DNA of 34,922 bases. Source: a virus. Below the pieces are notes generated by a model that did no database searches, was not told the DNA's origin, and saw only the letters and a list, made by a program, of their open reading frames with translations. The stretch covers positions 1-34,922 of IMG/VR virus record IMGVR_UViG_3300008108_000400. One strand, given 5' to 3'. Both the position numbers and the translations under genes were made by a program. Every line of letters starts with the position of its first letter. Position 1 is the stretch's first letter. Below are positions 1-5,057 of this stretch, piece after piece.

Positions 1-170
1 GGCTCTTGCACGTATATGACGTACTTAGTCACCCCGTACATATCGAAAGAGTCTTGATCGAATACTATCGAGCATATGTTCCCTCTTCCGACGCTCATCC
101 CTACGTAGTAGGCCATCCCGTCTTTCTTAGGATCGCGGCCAGCTACTATCTTCCTGATAAGGCCGTTCAT
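1..170 (-). CDS. Partial hypothetical phage protein (N-terminal 56 residues)
   Basis: The reading frame starts at ATG 170-168 and runs off the left edge without a stop. The start overlaps the TAA of the upstream gene as TAATG, which suggests coupled translation. The visible protein begins MNGLIRKIVAGRDPKKDG and continues with alternating hydrophobic residues (YYVGMSVGRGNICSIVFDQ), so a small beta-rich fold is likely. Nearly all its isoleucine codons are ATA, as in the other minus-strand genes here. It resembles in style small conserved proteins of marine Bacteroidota phages, but I cannot assign a function. Confidence 0.6.
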   Translation of the reverse strand, partial: MNGLIRKIVAGRDPKKDGMAYYVGMSVGRGNICSIVFDQDSFDMYGVTKYVIYVQE

Positions 171-466
171 TAGTTCAGGCTTATGTCGTCACCAAACAGG
201 CTTCTCATCTTGCTATCCCCAGTCATAGCCGAGAACGCCTTGTGCATCATAGTTGTCACGCTATACAGCTCCACATCGTCTTCGATGGCAAAGTGGTATG
301 TAGCTAGCACATCTATGTTTTCTTCGTCTTCGTCAGCGTCATCTATGATACCATACATAGCTGCACATACAAGCCTGTCTTCGAGGTCGTACTTGGCTGC
401 AAGAGATTCTATTTTGGAGACGATCTTCTTTATTTCGTCAAAAAACTCCCTGTATTCCTTTTTCAT
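170..466 (-). CDS. Hypothetical acidic protein, 98 aa
   Basis: This is an acidic, mostly helical protein (MKKEYREFFDEIKKIV at the start, then a DDADEDEENID stretch near residue 45). I chose ATG 466; a GTG one codon upstream (469) is the alternative. A TATCTTTG promoter box lies at 488-481, giving a leader of only about 10 nt. The TAA overlaps the ATG of the next minus-strand gene, so the two are probably co-translated. No domain is recognised. It faces away from the winged-helix gene at 496 and shares its short intergenic region, so that regulator could control it. Confidence 0.7.
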   Translation of the reverse strand: MKKEYREFFDEIKKIVSKIESLAAKYDLEDRLVCAAMYGIIDDADEDEENIDVLATYHFAIEDDVELYSVTTMMHKAFSAMTGDSKMRSLFGDDISLN

Positions 467-470
467 CACT

Positions 471-478
471 TAAATTTG
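471..478 (+). promoter_or_regulatory. Bacteroidota-type -7 box TAAATTTG for the 496 gene
   Basis: TAAATTTG matches TAnnTTTG, 17 nt upstream of the ATG at 496. No clear -33 TTG is visible at the usual distance. It lies beside the opposing box at 481-488, so the two transcripts would start inside each other's promoter. Confidence 0.5.
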
Positions 479-480
479 TA

Positions 481-488
481 CAAAGATA
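481..488 (-). promoter_or_regulatory. Bacteroidota-type -7 box TATCTTTG for the 466 gene
   Basis: Read on the minus strand, 488-481 is TATCTTTG, the same octamer used by the strong plus-strand promoters in this window. It is 14 nt upstream of ATG 466. The -33 element is weak or displaced (a TTTG lies about 26 nt upstream). Confidence 0.55.
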
Positions 489-495
489 GAGTTAT

Positions 496-924
496 ATGCC
501 TAAGTCCAGGGTCCCAAAGGTGAGGATGTTCAGGGAGTTTTCCTACATGAAACCCTACTTTGTGGGGAAAAATCACCTCAAACGCATGAAGCAGAACAGG
601 ACTAAGTTCTTGGATTCTTCTGAGGTATCTCAAAGCGAGCTGGAGTTCTTGTTGTGGGCTTACGACCTAGAGTTCTTCACCATCAAGTTCGCTAGTGAAG
701 ACTATGAAATGAATGCTGGGAACCTTTCTAGCAGGATCCTCTATCCGCTTATGAATAGTGGGTATATATACAAGCATTTCGACAAGCTTACTTCTTCAGA
801 TATGTACGAAGACCATCTGTTTAGGGGTGAGACCAAGTTTAACTACAGAGTTCGCTATGCGCTTACTCAGAAGGCTAGATTGTGCGTGCAGAGGTTCTAC
901 AATATGTTCGATCACCTCCCCTGA
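496..924 (+). CDS. Winged-helix (MarR-like) putative transcription regulator
   Basis: This 142-residue protein has a basic N-terminus (KSRVPKVRMFREF) followed by a segment that reads like a MarR-type winged helix: SQSELEFLLWAYDLEFFTI (helices), NLSSRILYPLMNSGYIYKH (likely recognition helix and turn into the wing) and YRVRYALTQKARLCVQRFY (wing and last helix). The YALTQKARL segment is typical of that fold. It is the only plus-strand gene in the 1-3031 block, has its own promoter box at 471 and ends convergently over the last codons of the 912-1055 gene (13 nt overlap). I infer a phage regulator that may act on the divergent promoter pair. The fold is inferred by eye; targets are unknown. Confidence 0.7.
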   Translation: MPKSRVPKVRMFREFSYMKPYFVGKNHLKRMKQNRTKFLDSSEVSQSELEFLLWAYDLEFFTIKFASEDYEMNAGNLSSRILYPLMNSGYIYKHFDKLTSSDMYEDHLFRGETKFNYRVRYALTQKARLCVQRFYNMFDHLP

Positions 925-1055
925 CCTGCGTATGGCTTCTCGTAGGTAGAGCTGCTCTTGTTTTTAGACCTGCTCTTAGCGTGTCTTCCGTGGTTCTTCT
1001 TGGAGTTCAGCACGAGCTTCTCTGAAGCCCTTCCGCTAGATTTTGCTTTAGCCAT
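912..1055 (-). CDS. Very basic 47-aa phage protein
   Basis: ATG 1055 overlaps the TGA of the M15 peptidase gene (TGATG). The product starts MAKAKSSGRASEKLVLNSKK and ends in a Lys/Arg/Ser-rich tail, ...YEKPYAGQGR. More than a third of residues are basic. Similar short Lys/Ser-rich proteins ending in PYxGQGR occur, from memory, in marine Bacteroidota phages; function unknown, with nucleic-acid binding or virion association as guesses. Its 3' end overlaps the convergent regulator gene by 13 nt. Confidence 0.7.
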   Translation of the reverse strand: MAKAKSSGRASEKLVLNSKKNHGRHAKSRSKNKSSSTYEKPYAGQGR

Positions 1056-1513
1056 CAGTACAGCTTGTATATTGTTGCTTTTCCGTCGCGCATAGCACGC
1101 AGCACGCGCTTCTTATTGTTCCCTTTGTGGTATGACACGTGTACCCATTCTGGATTCTCGTCGTTACCGAACTCCCAAATCAGTTGATTGAACTCTAGGT
1201 TCTTCCTGATGAATTCAAAAACCTCTTTGTTTGTGACGCCTCCATGAGTATCTGCGTCAAGATCGAGCGCACGCCCAACCATATGCTCCGACGTTTTCGA
1301 CCCTCCGACTGCTTTATTGAGTTCTTTGCAGCGGAATCCTGATGATACTGCGATAGGTACATCGAAGTGGTCTCGTAAGGGCTGAAAAACATGAGTAGCT
1401 ATATCTATAAGATTTGCAATGTCCTCTTTATCTGGGGCATTATTTATCCCCAGGCGCTCTGCCGTTATAGACTTTGTCACCTCCCTTAGGCTGAGGTTTT
1501 TGCTTAGTTGCAT
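1055..1513 (-). CDS. Peptidase M15 family endolysin
   Basis: This 152-residue protein matches the peptidase M15A (D,D-carboxypeptidase/endopeptidase) core used by many phage endolysins. Zinc ligands are readable: H77 and D84 in SEHMVGRALDLD, and H125 in EWVHVSYH; E114 in LIWEF is the likely catalytic base. The SSGFRCKELNKAVGG segment (58-71) before the first ligand is typical of the family. There is no signal peptide, so export would need the holin encoded at 22629-23087. The start ATG follows an A-rich leader (TTAAAAATG). Its stop overlaps the next gene's start. Predicted substrate: peptide cross-links of host peptidoglycan. Confidence 0.88.
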   Translation of the reverse strand: MQLSKNLSLREVTKSITAERLGINNAPDKEDIANLIDIATHVFQPLRDHFDVPIAVSSGFRCKELNKAVGGSKTSEHMVGRALDLDADTHGGVTNKEVFEFIRKNLEFNQLIWEFGNDENPEWVHVSYHKGNNKKRVLRAMRDGKATIYKLY

Positions 1514-1589
1514 TTTTAATTGAATTGTTATATGCTACTACGGACGGGTTGACTCTCTTTATAGACGGGTTGAAGTACCCTCTGCTCAC
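1440..1589 (-). CDS. Possible overlapping 49-aa small protein (GTG start)
   Basis: A GTG overlapping the upstream stop as GTGA opens a frame reading VSRGYFNPSIKRVNPSVVAY and ending ...VYNGRAPGDK, 49 residues. It fills the otherwise empty 72 nt before the M15 gene and then overlaps the first 74 nt of that gene in another frame. The GTGA coupling and the plausible composition support it; the long overlap and non-ATG start argue against. Confidence 0.3.
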   Translation of the reverse strand: MSRGYFNPSIKRVNPSVVAYNNSIKNATKQKPQPKGGDKVYNGRAPGDK

Positions 1590-2092
1590 CGATTGAGGCC
1601 ATTGCGAGCGTTGAGCATCTGAAGCAGCTGCTGCATCCCGCCTTGGCCTCCTTCTTCGTCTTCTTCTTCCTCCTCGTATCCACCAGCCTTCTTCTTCATC
1701 ATGCGCTCTGACTCGTTGTATCTCGTGCCAGTGGCTTCGTATTGTGCTACGTCGAGCTCGAACTCCCCGTTTTCGTTCTTTCTGACAGGGAAGTCTTCGT
1801 CGGCGATGAGGTCATTCCCCTCTTCGTCTCTAGCTACAGCGTACTCGTTCCACACCCCATACACTTTTACAGGTGCTTGGCCAGGGACTCCCGTGTCGTA
1901 CATGACGTACTCTCTATCCCCATCCATCATAACGGGTGAAGCGAACTGACCAGTAAGCATAAACTCTGGGCTCTTAGGCTTGGAAGGTTGTCCACCTCCT
2001 CCATTCTGCATAGCTCTCATCATGGCCTCCATTCCGCCTCCCTCATTGAATTTCATGAAGGAATTGCTTATTCCTGTATAGTTACTGGGCAT
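1586..2092 (-). CDS. Hypothetical Gly- and Glu-rich phage protein, 168 aa
   Basis: I start this gene at ATG 2092 (MPSNYTGISNSFMKFNEGGG), two nt after the stop of the 47-residue gene at 2094-2237, rather than at the GTG at 2176, which would run through that whole gene. An A-rich stretch precedes the ATG. The protein has a Met/Gly-rich segment near residues 17-40, a beta-rich middle (PVMMDGDREYVMYDTGVPG, VKVYGVWNEYAV), and an acidic run (EEEEEDEEGGQGG) before a C-terminal helix (MQQLLQMLNARNG). The 'FNEGGG' style is common in virion-associated proteins of marine Bacteroidota phages. Function unknown. Confidence 0.65.
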   Translation of the reverse strand: MPSNYTGISNSFMKFNEGGGMEAMMRAMQNGGGGQPSKPKSPEFMLTGQFASPVMMDGDREYVMYDTGVPGQAPVKVYGVWNEYAVARDEEGNDLIADEDFPVRKNENGEFELDVAQYEATGTRYNESERMMKKKAGGYEEEEEDEEGGQGGMQQLLQMLNARNGLNR

Positions 2093-2093
2093 G

Positions 2094-2237
2094 TTATTTT
2101 TTATTTCTGCTAAGATACTTGAAAAATTCGACTTGTCTAAGGCGGTCCTTTGCCCCTTTAAGGGTAGGTGATTCACCTAGGTTTCTCCCTTTAGAAGACA
2201 CTACTCGGTAGCCGCCTGAAGACTTTTTTACTATCAT
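2094..2237 (-). CDS. Small basic 47-aa protein
   Basis: ATG 2237 overlaps the TGA of the preceding gene (ATGA). The product begins MIVKKSSGGYRVVSSKGRN and continues LGESPTLKGAKDRLRQVEFF. It reads as a short beta hairpin followed by an amphipathic helix; the pattern GxYxVVSxKGxNLGxxxTxxxAxxRLRQVEFFK is one I recall from small phage proteins that replicate a 'plectonemic' strand-strand-helix unit. Tight coupling to both neighbours supports reality. Function unknown. Confidence 0.7.
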   Translation of the reverse strand: MIVKKSSGGYRVVSSKGRNLGESPTLKGAKDRLRQVEFFKYLSRNKK

Positions 2238-2401
2238 GCCTTTTTAGACTTCATCAGGGCCTTCTGAGATCTAGCCATTATTCTAGATGCTCTCTTCATG
2301 TTGCCCTTTCCAGAGTCAGCGACTCTTTCGGACTTGTCTTCAAGGCGCATGGCCTTGTCTGAAAGGCGCATCCCTTTTTTCTGTGATTTGGGGTAGTTCA
2401 T
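2234..2401 (-). CDS. Basic helical 55-aa protein
   Basis: I start at ATG 2401 (MNYPKSQKKGMRLSDKAMRL), just after the stop of the 2403-2612 gene; a longer frame opening at 2539 would cover that gene. The protein is rich in Lys, Arg, Met and Ser with heptad-like repeats (MRLSDKAMRLEDKSERVADS), so a charged helix or coiled coil is likely. It is coupled to the next gene by ATGA. Function unknown; its size and charge fit an internal virion or DNA-associated protein. Confidence 0.62.
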   Translation of the reverse strand: MNYPKSQKKGMRLSDKAMRLEDKSERVADSGKGNMKRASRIMARSQKALMKSKKA

Positions 2402-2402
2402 A

Positions 2403-2612
2403 TTACTTAATACGTCTAAATGTGTTAGGTTCTCCTTTGTAAAGCCACGAAGATTCTCCCTTTGGCTTGGGTCCTTCCAAGTCTTCAAGGCCAGCAAGGA
2501 GGCCAGAGACACGGCCCTGGTACTTACCAAGACGCTCAAGAAGCTTTTTAACGTCCTTCTTAGGCGGCTTCGGAGCCTTACCTCCGTCGCTGTACTTCTT
2601 CATGCACTTCAT
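2403..2612 (-). CDS. Small Lys/Pro-rich protein, 69 aa, N-terminus like the 3031 gene
   Basis: The start MKCMKKYSDGGKAPKPPKK nearly repeats the start of the gene at 3031 (MKCMKYSNGGG), and the DNA around both starts is also alike, from the TATATTTG box to ATGAAGTGCATGAA. A Lys-rich linker is followed by a short helical middle (KKLLERLGKYQGRVSGLLAG) and a basic end. The start lies only 4 nt beyond the promoter box, so its mRNA may be leaderless. No family recognised; possibly virion associated. Confidence 0.68.
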   Translation of the reverse strand: MKCMKKYSDGGKAPKPPKKDVKKLLERLGKYQGRVSGLLAGLEDLEGPKPKGESSWLYKGEPNTFRRIK

Positions 2613-2616
2613 GATG

Positions 2617-2624
2617 CAAATATA
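2617..2624 (-). promoter_or_regulatory. -7 box TATATTTG four nt before the 2612 start codon
   Basis: Minus strand 2624-2617 reads TATATTTG. Only CATC separates it from ATG 2612. In Bacteroidota promoters transcription starts a few nt after this box, so the predicted transcript begins at or next to the start codon. No good -33 TTG is seen at 20 nt. Confidence 0.5.
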
Positions 2625-2644
2625 ATTAAGAAACTAATCAGCCC

Positions 2645-3031
2645 TTATTGGAAGTCAACTGTAGTACCAAGATTTCTTGGATTAGACTGAGGCTTTCCAG
2701 ATCTCTTAACGGCCCTCATCCTTCTTTTCTGCTCTTTCTCCTTCTGCCTGGCCATCTCCTTCACAGAAATAACTCTATTGCTATCAAGGCGCTTTTTAGA
2801 GCTAAGTGTACCAGCCTTTTGACCAGCGTCACTGCTGCTTCTCACAACGGCATTTACAGTTATGCCAGATCCACCCGCAGCAGCCGTGTTTGAAGGCGCG
2901 TCGGGATTGCAAGATCTAGGGGTTTTACCGCTAGTTTCATTGAAATTCACTGGAGCAGCAGCAGAACTGCCTTTTCCACGTCTTTTTGGGCGATCTATAC
3001 CACCGCCATTACTGTATTTCATGCACTTCAT
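2645..3031 (-). CDS. Hypothetical basic protein, 128 aa
   Basis: I choose ATG 3031 (MKCMKYSNGGGIDRPKRRGK); the frame continues open upstream to 3082 but that extension contains the promoter box. The protein is low in complexity: Gly/Pro/Lys/Ser at the front, an Ala/Ser/Asn-rich centre, then a basic helix (KEMARQKEKEQKRRMRAVKR) and a Pro/Asn-rich tail. It is the first gene of the minus-strand run going left from the non-coding region. Function unknown; disorder and charge suggest a nucleic-acid or virion role. Confidence 0.6.
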   Translation of the reverse strand: MKCMKYSNGGGIDRPKRRGKGSSAAAPVNFNETSGKTPRSCNPDAPSNTAAAGGSGITVNAVVRSSSDAGQKAGTLSSKKRLDSNRVISVKEMARQKEKEQKRRMRAVKRSGKPQSNPRNLGTTVDFQ

Positions 3032-3035
3032 AGCG

Positions 3036-3043
3036 CAAATATA
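3036..3043 (-). promoter_or_regulatory. -7 box TATATTTG four nt before the 3031 start codon
   Basis: Minus strand 3043-3036 reads TATATTTG followed by CGCT and then ATG, the same architecture as at 2624-2617. A TTG lies 25 nt upstream, slightly too far for the usual spacing. Supports a leaderless transcript. Confidence 0.5.
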
Positions 3044-3090
3044 CAAAAGACACAAAGCACCGCTTCCACAACTACTTTGCATTCTAGCAA

Positions 3091-3113
3091 GCGGGGCTCT
3101 CGCAAGCCCCCGC
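3091..3113 (-). other. GC-rich hairpin in the leader of the minus operon
   Basis: GCGGGGCT (3091-3098) pairs with AGCCCCCGC (3105-3113) with one bulged C and a 6-nt loop. It lies between the promoter at 3139-3169 and the first minus gene, so it would fold in that mRNA leader. No U tract follows on either strand, so it is not a standard terminator; a pause, stability or attenuation element is possible. Confidence 0.45.
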
Positions 3114-3138
3114 AGCTGCCTTAGCTAAAGAAGCGTAG

Positions 3139-3169
3139 CAAAGTTACAACTTTTTCGGGTAAAAGTCAA
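3139..3169 (-). promoter_or_regulatory. Bacteroidota promoter driving the leftward operon
   Basis: On the minus strand TTG (3169-3167) is followed after 20 nt by TAACTTTG (3146-3139), the same spacing as the strongest plus-strand promoters of this window. Predicted start near 3134, giving a leader of about 100 nt before ATG 3031 that holds the GC-rich hairpin. Confidence 0.62.
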
Positions 3170-3184
3170 GTAGGTCTCACCGCC

Positions 3185-3193
3185 TGTGGATAA
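3185..3193 (-). promoter_or_regulatory. Perfect DnaA box TTATCCACA
   Basis: TGTGGATAA on the plus strand is the exact complement of the strong DnaA box TTATCCACA, followed by the AT-rich AAATTGTT. By chance a given 9-mer is expected about 0.27 times on both strands of 35 kb, so position in the main non-coding region matters more than mere presence. The window also encodes a DnaA domain IV-like protein (12474-12803). Confidence 0.5.
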
Positions 3194-3550
3194 AATTGTT
3201 GAGTTATACGTGATCTTGGGGTTGCGCCCCTACATACGTGTCGTCACGCGTAAACCGAAACCGAATCCTAAGACCCCGTAGGGGTTCTTAGAGGCAGATT
3301 TCACCTAACTTTTCAGCTTTTTAAGCTGAGTGTCAAGCAGAAAGGCAGCTTTGGTTGAAGCAGAACTGCAATTGAGCTTTGTGAATCGTTGATTCACAGC
3401 AAGAAGCAAACCCTCCTCGTCTCACACCTAACCTCAGCTCACCTCAGGGGGGCCTTCGCACGTCACGTCCTGCGGGCCTCACGCCTCGCACATCTGCGCA
3501 TCACATGCACACGTCCTCGCATCACCCGCACGCGATCTTGATGGCCCTTT

Positions 3551-3579
3551 TTACTCCCCTAAAGGGGAGTAAGTTTTTT
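3551..3579 (+). terminator. Rho-independent terminator before the first early promoter
   Basis: TTACTCCCC (3551-3559) and GGGGAGTAA (3564-3572) form a perfect 9-bp stem with loop TAAA, followed by GTTTTTT. An outer pair TCTTGAT (3536-3542) and ATCAAGA (3580-3586) brackets it. It would stop rightward transcripts entering from the control region just ahead of the promoter at 3595. Confidence 0.78.
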
Positions 3580-3594
3580 ATCAAGAAAAATAAA

Positions 3595-3627
3595 TTTGGA
3601 TTTTCGGAATTCGCCGTAGTATCTTTG
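3595..3627 (+). promoter_or_regulatory. Early promoter P1
   Basis: TTTG (3595-3598), 21-nt spacer, TATCTTTG (3620-3627). The upstream AATAAATTTGGA and the GCCGTA..TATCTTTGGGCC core are shared with P2 and P3. Predicted start near 3632, about 40 nt before ATG 3673. Confidence 0.8.
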
Positions 3628-3672
3628 GGCCATCGGTTTCGCTGTTGAAGCCGTCTCAAAACACTCTCAGCT

Positions 3673-4311
3673 ATGCTGAATCAAACCTCCCTCCTCTCTG
3701 ACCTTCGGTCAACTGTCAACGCCCTGTCCTGCCGTCCCACCGCAGAGCGCAAGGCTCATGCCACGAAGCTCCTTCAGGAGCTGTTGGCCTTCGTCGATGG
3801 GGTTCAGGTCGGCTCCTCTCCTGCACCTCAGGTCAAGCACAAGACACCGAAGGTGTCGAAGGTTGCCAAGGTCACCAAGGCATCTCCTACGGAGATGGTA
3901 GCTGACCAACAGGAGCTTCGTGCAGCAACCCCAAAGGGGTTTGCTGTGACCAAAGCCGACAAGGTCAAGGCCGCTGAACGTGTTGCAAAGCAACAAGCCG
4001 AGGCTGTGGCTCGTCAGCCCAAGCCCGTGACGCCAGCCGCGAAAGCACCGAAGGTGCAAGCCGCTGTTGCCGCTCCGTCTTCAGAACTCTTGAGTTCTGT
4101 GACTGCGATGCAGGACGCCATGAAGCTCCTCTCTGAGCTTAGCTCAGCTACTGCGGTGGCTACGACGGAAGTCCGTAAGGACTTGACTTCACTCGAGGCT
4201 CGTGTCGCTGCTCTCGAAGCTAAGCCGAAGGCTTCTGCCAAGCGTTCGCCGAAGCAGTCAGCTTTAGCTGACATGTTGCTCGACTCTGACTTCGACGGCA
4301 TGCCTTGGTGA
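3673..4311 (+). CDS. Lys/Ala/Pro-rich early protein with acidic C-terminal tip, 212 aa
   Basis: First gene after promoter P1. Residues 1-45 are helical (LRSTVNALSCRPTAERKAHA), 50-135 are a Lys/Ala/Pro/Val-rich, histone H1-like disordered basic region (KTPKVSKVAKVTKASPTE), 140-195 look like a coiled coil (LLSSVTAMQDAMKLLSELSS; VRKDLTSLEARVAALEAKP), and the end is SALADMLLDSDFDGMPW. The acidic tip with a final aromatic recalls the tails of SSB and T7 gp2.5, and the 15087 protein ends DEDLPF. A DNA-binding early protein is the best guess. Composition is more GC-rich than the late genes. No family recognised. Confidence 0.75.
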   Translation: MLNQTSLLSDLRSTVNALSCRPTAERKAHATKLLQELLAFVDGVQVGSSPAPQVKHKTPKVSKVAKVTKASPTEMVADQQELRAATPKGFAVTKADKVKAAERVAKQQAEAVARQPKPVTPAAKAPKVQAAVAAPSSELLSSVTAMQDAMKLLSELSSATAVATTEVRKDLTSLEARVAALEAKPKASAKRSPKQSALADMLLDSDFDGMPW

Positions 4312-4410
4312 GCCGAAGGCTCCGCTGGCGTCAGGTGAGGCGTGAGGGGTGTGTGTGATGCACACTCGCTCATGCTCACACTGGGCCGCTCACAAGTGGA
4401 GTCACCATCT

Positions 4411-4422
4411 AACCTTTAGGTT
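4411..4422. promoter_or_regulatory. Palindrome AACCTTTAGGTT upstream of P2 (operator-like)
   Basis: A 4-bp inverted repeat, AACC/GGTT around TTTA, ending 11 nt before the -33 TTTG of P2. The counterpart upstream of P3 is AACCTAAAGGTT at the identical distance. Equal spacing suggests a protein-binding site rather than a chance repeat. Confidence 0.45.
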
Positions 4423-4433
4423 AAAAAAATAAA

Positions 4434-4466
4434 TTTGGATTTGTGGAATCTTTGTCCGTATCTTTG
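4434..4466 (+). promoter_or_regulatory. Early promoter P2
   Basis: TTTG (4434-4437), 21-nt spacer, TATCTTTG (4459-4466). It shares AAAAAATAAATTTGGA with P3 and TATCTTTGGGCCATC with P1. Predicted start near 4471, then CAATCAATCAAACC also found after P3. Confidence 0.8.
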
Positions 4467-4493
4467 GGCCATCAATCAATCAAACCCCCTGTC

Positions 4494-4652
4494 ATGGGAC
4501 ACACACTCACCTCACCCCTCATGGAAGCTAAGCTTCAGCAGTTGTTTCAAGGTCTTACTCAAGACCAAGCTCACGCCACGTCATGTTACGCTCAGCTCTC
4601 TTGCAGAGAGCAGCAGTTTGCAGACATGCTCTTCGAGCAAGGCGACCTTTGA
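4494..4652 (+). CDS. Small hypothetical early protein, 52 aa (or 43 aa)
   Basis: Two starts are possible: ATG 4494 (MGHTLTSPLMEAKLQQLF) or ATG 4521 (MEAKLQQLFQGLTQDQAH). The second follows CACCTCACCCCTCATG, which resembles the CA-rich leaders of the next genes, so it may be the true one. The product is a short helical acidic peptide containing two Cys (HATSCYAQLSC) and ending FADMLFEQGDL. It lies directly behind P2. No family recognised. Confidence 0.5.
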   Translation: MGHTLTSPLMEAKLQQLFQGLTQDQAHATSCYAQLSCREQQFADMLFEQGDL

Positions 4653-4681
4653 TTTTCATCTCACTACACACACATCACGTC

Positions 4682-5026
4682 ATGTCACAAGCACAAGTAG
4701 CGACTAAAGTCGCAAAGTCCATCAAGGCTAATCTCTCAGCACCCTTTTGGGTGCAGGTCATGTCAGATGACGCCGCACTCACCAGTGTAAACGGCACTAC
4801 GTGCCATGTTTGGAAGTGGAACCTGCTCCTCCTTCGGAGGGATGTGAACCTCTACTCGAAGGGCATCCTGCCCCATAGGGGCTGGAAGGTCACGACGGTC
4901 AAGCGTTACCTTGGGGTGACGGGATCGGCTGACGTGTTGCGAGAGAAAGTCCATGCCATCTACGATGGCCTCGTCTCAGCAGACCGAGAGCGTTTCGAGC
5001 CGACCAAATCAGCCCATGTCGCCTAA
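4682..5026 (+). CDS. Hypothetical early protein, 114 aa
   Basis: Start at ATG 4682 after the leader CACATCACGTC; the frame is open further upstream, but that part would overlap the previous gene. The protein is MSQAQVATKVAKSIKANLSA, then a beta-rich part (FWVQVMSDDAALTSVNGTT, HVWKWNLLLLRRDVNLYSKG) and a basic stretch (RGWKVTTVKRYLGVTG) with a final acidic helix. The composition looks like a small single-domain protein, perhaps nucleic-acid binding. No family recognised. Confidence 0.65.
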   Translation: MSQAQVATKVAKSIKANLSAPFWVQVMSDDAALTSVNGTTCHVWKWNLLLLRRDVNLYSKGILPHRGWKVTTVKRYLGVTGSADVLREKVHAIYDGLVSADRERFEPTKSAHVA

Positions 5027-5057
5027 TCATTCACCTCACCTCACATTACCTCACGTC

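Larger units (their letters stand above)
3114..3535. other. Non-coding control region with serial hairpins; candidate origin
   Basis: No convincing gene fits here. The stretch contains a perfect DnaA box (3185-3193); a GGGG/CCCC hairpin (3218-3230) flanked by direct repeats ATACGTG (3206-3212, 3234-3240); CTAAGACCCC/GGGGTTCTTAG with a 3-nt loop and one bulge (3268-3291); TCAGCTT-TTT-AAGCTGA (3313-3329); a repeat AAGCAGAA around 3335 and 3358; and TGTGAATC-GTT-GATTCACA (3380-3398). From about 3420 to 3535 it becomes C-rich with CACCTCA and CACGTC words. Leftward and rightward genes diverge from here. This is compatible with a replication origin or regulatory hub, but no function is proven. Confidence 0.45.

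Noticed and set aside
1586-2176. Longer version of the 168-aa gene from a GTG at 2176.
   Set aside because: It would run in another frame across a well-formed 47-aa gene at 2094-2237; ATG 2092 follows that gene's stop directly.
2234-2539. 101-codon version of the 55-aa gene.
   Set aside because: Its first 46 codons overlap the 2403-2612 gene and read as random sequence; ATG 2401 after that stop is a better start.
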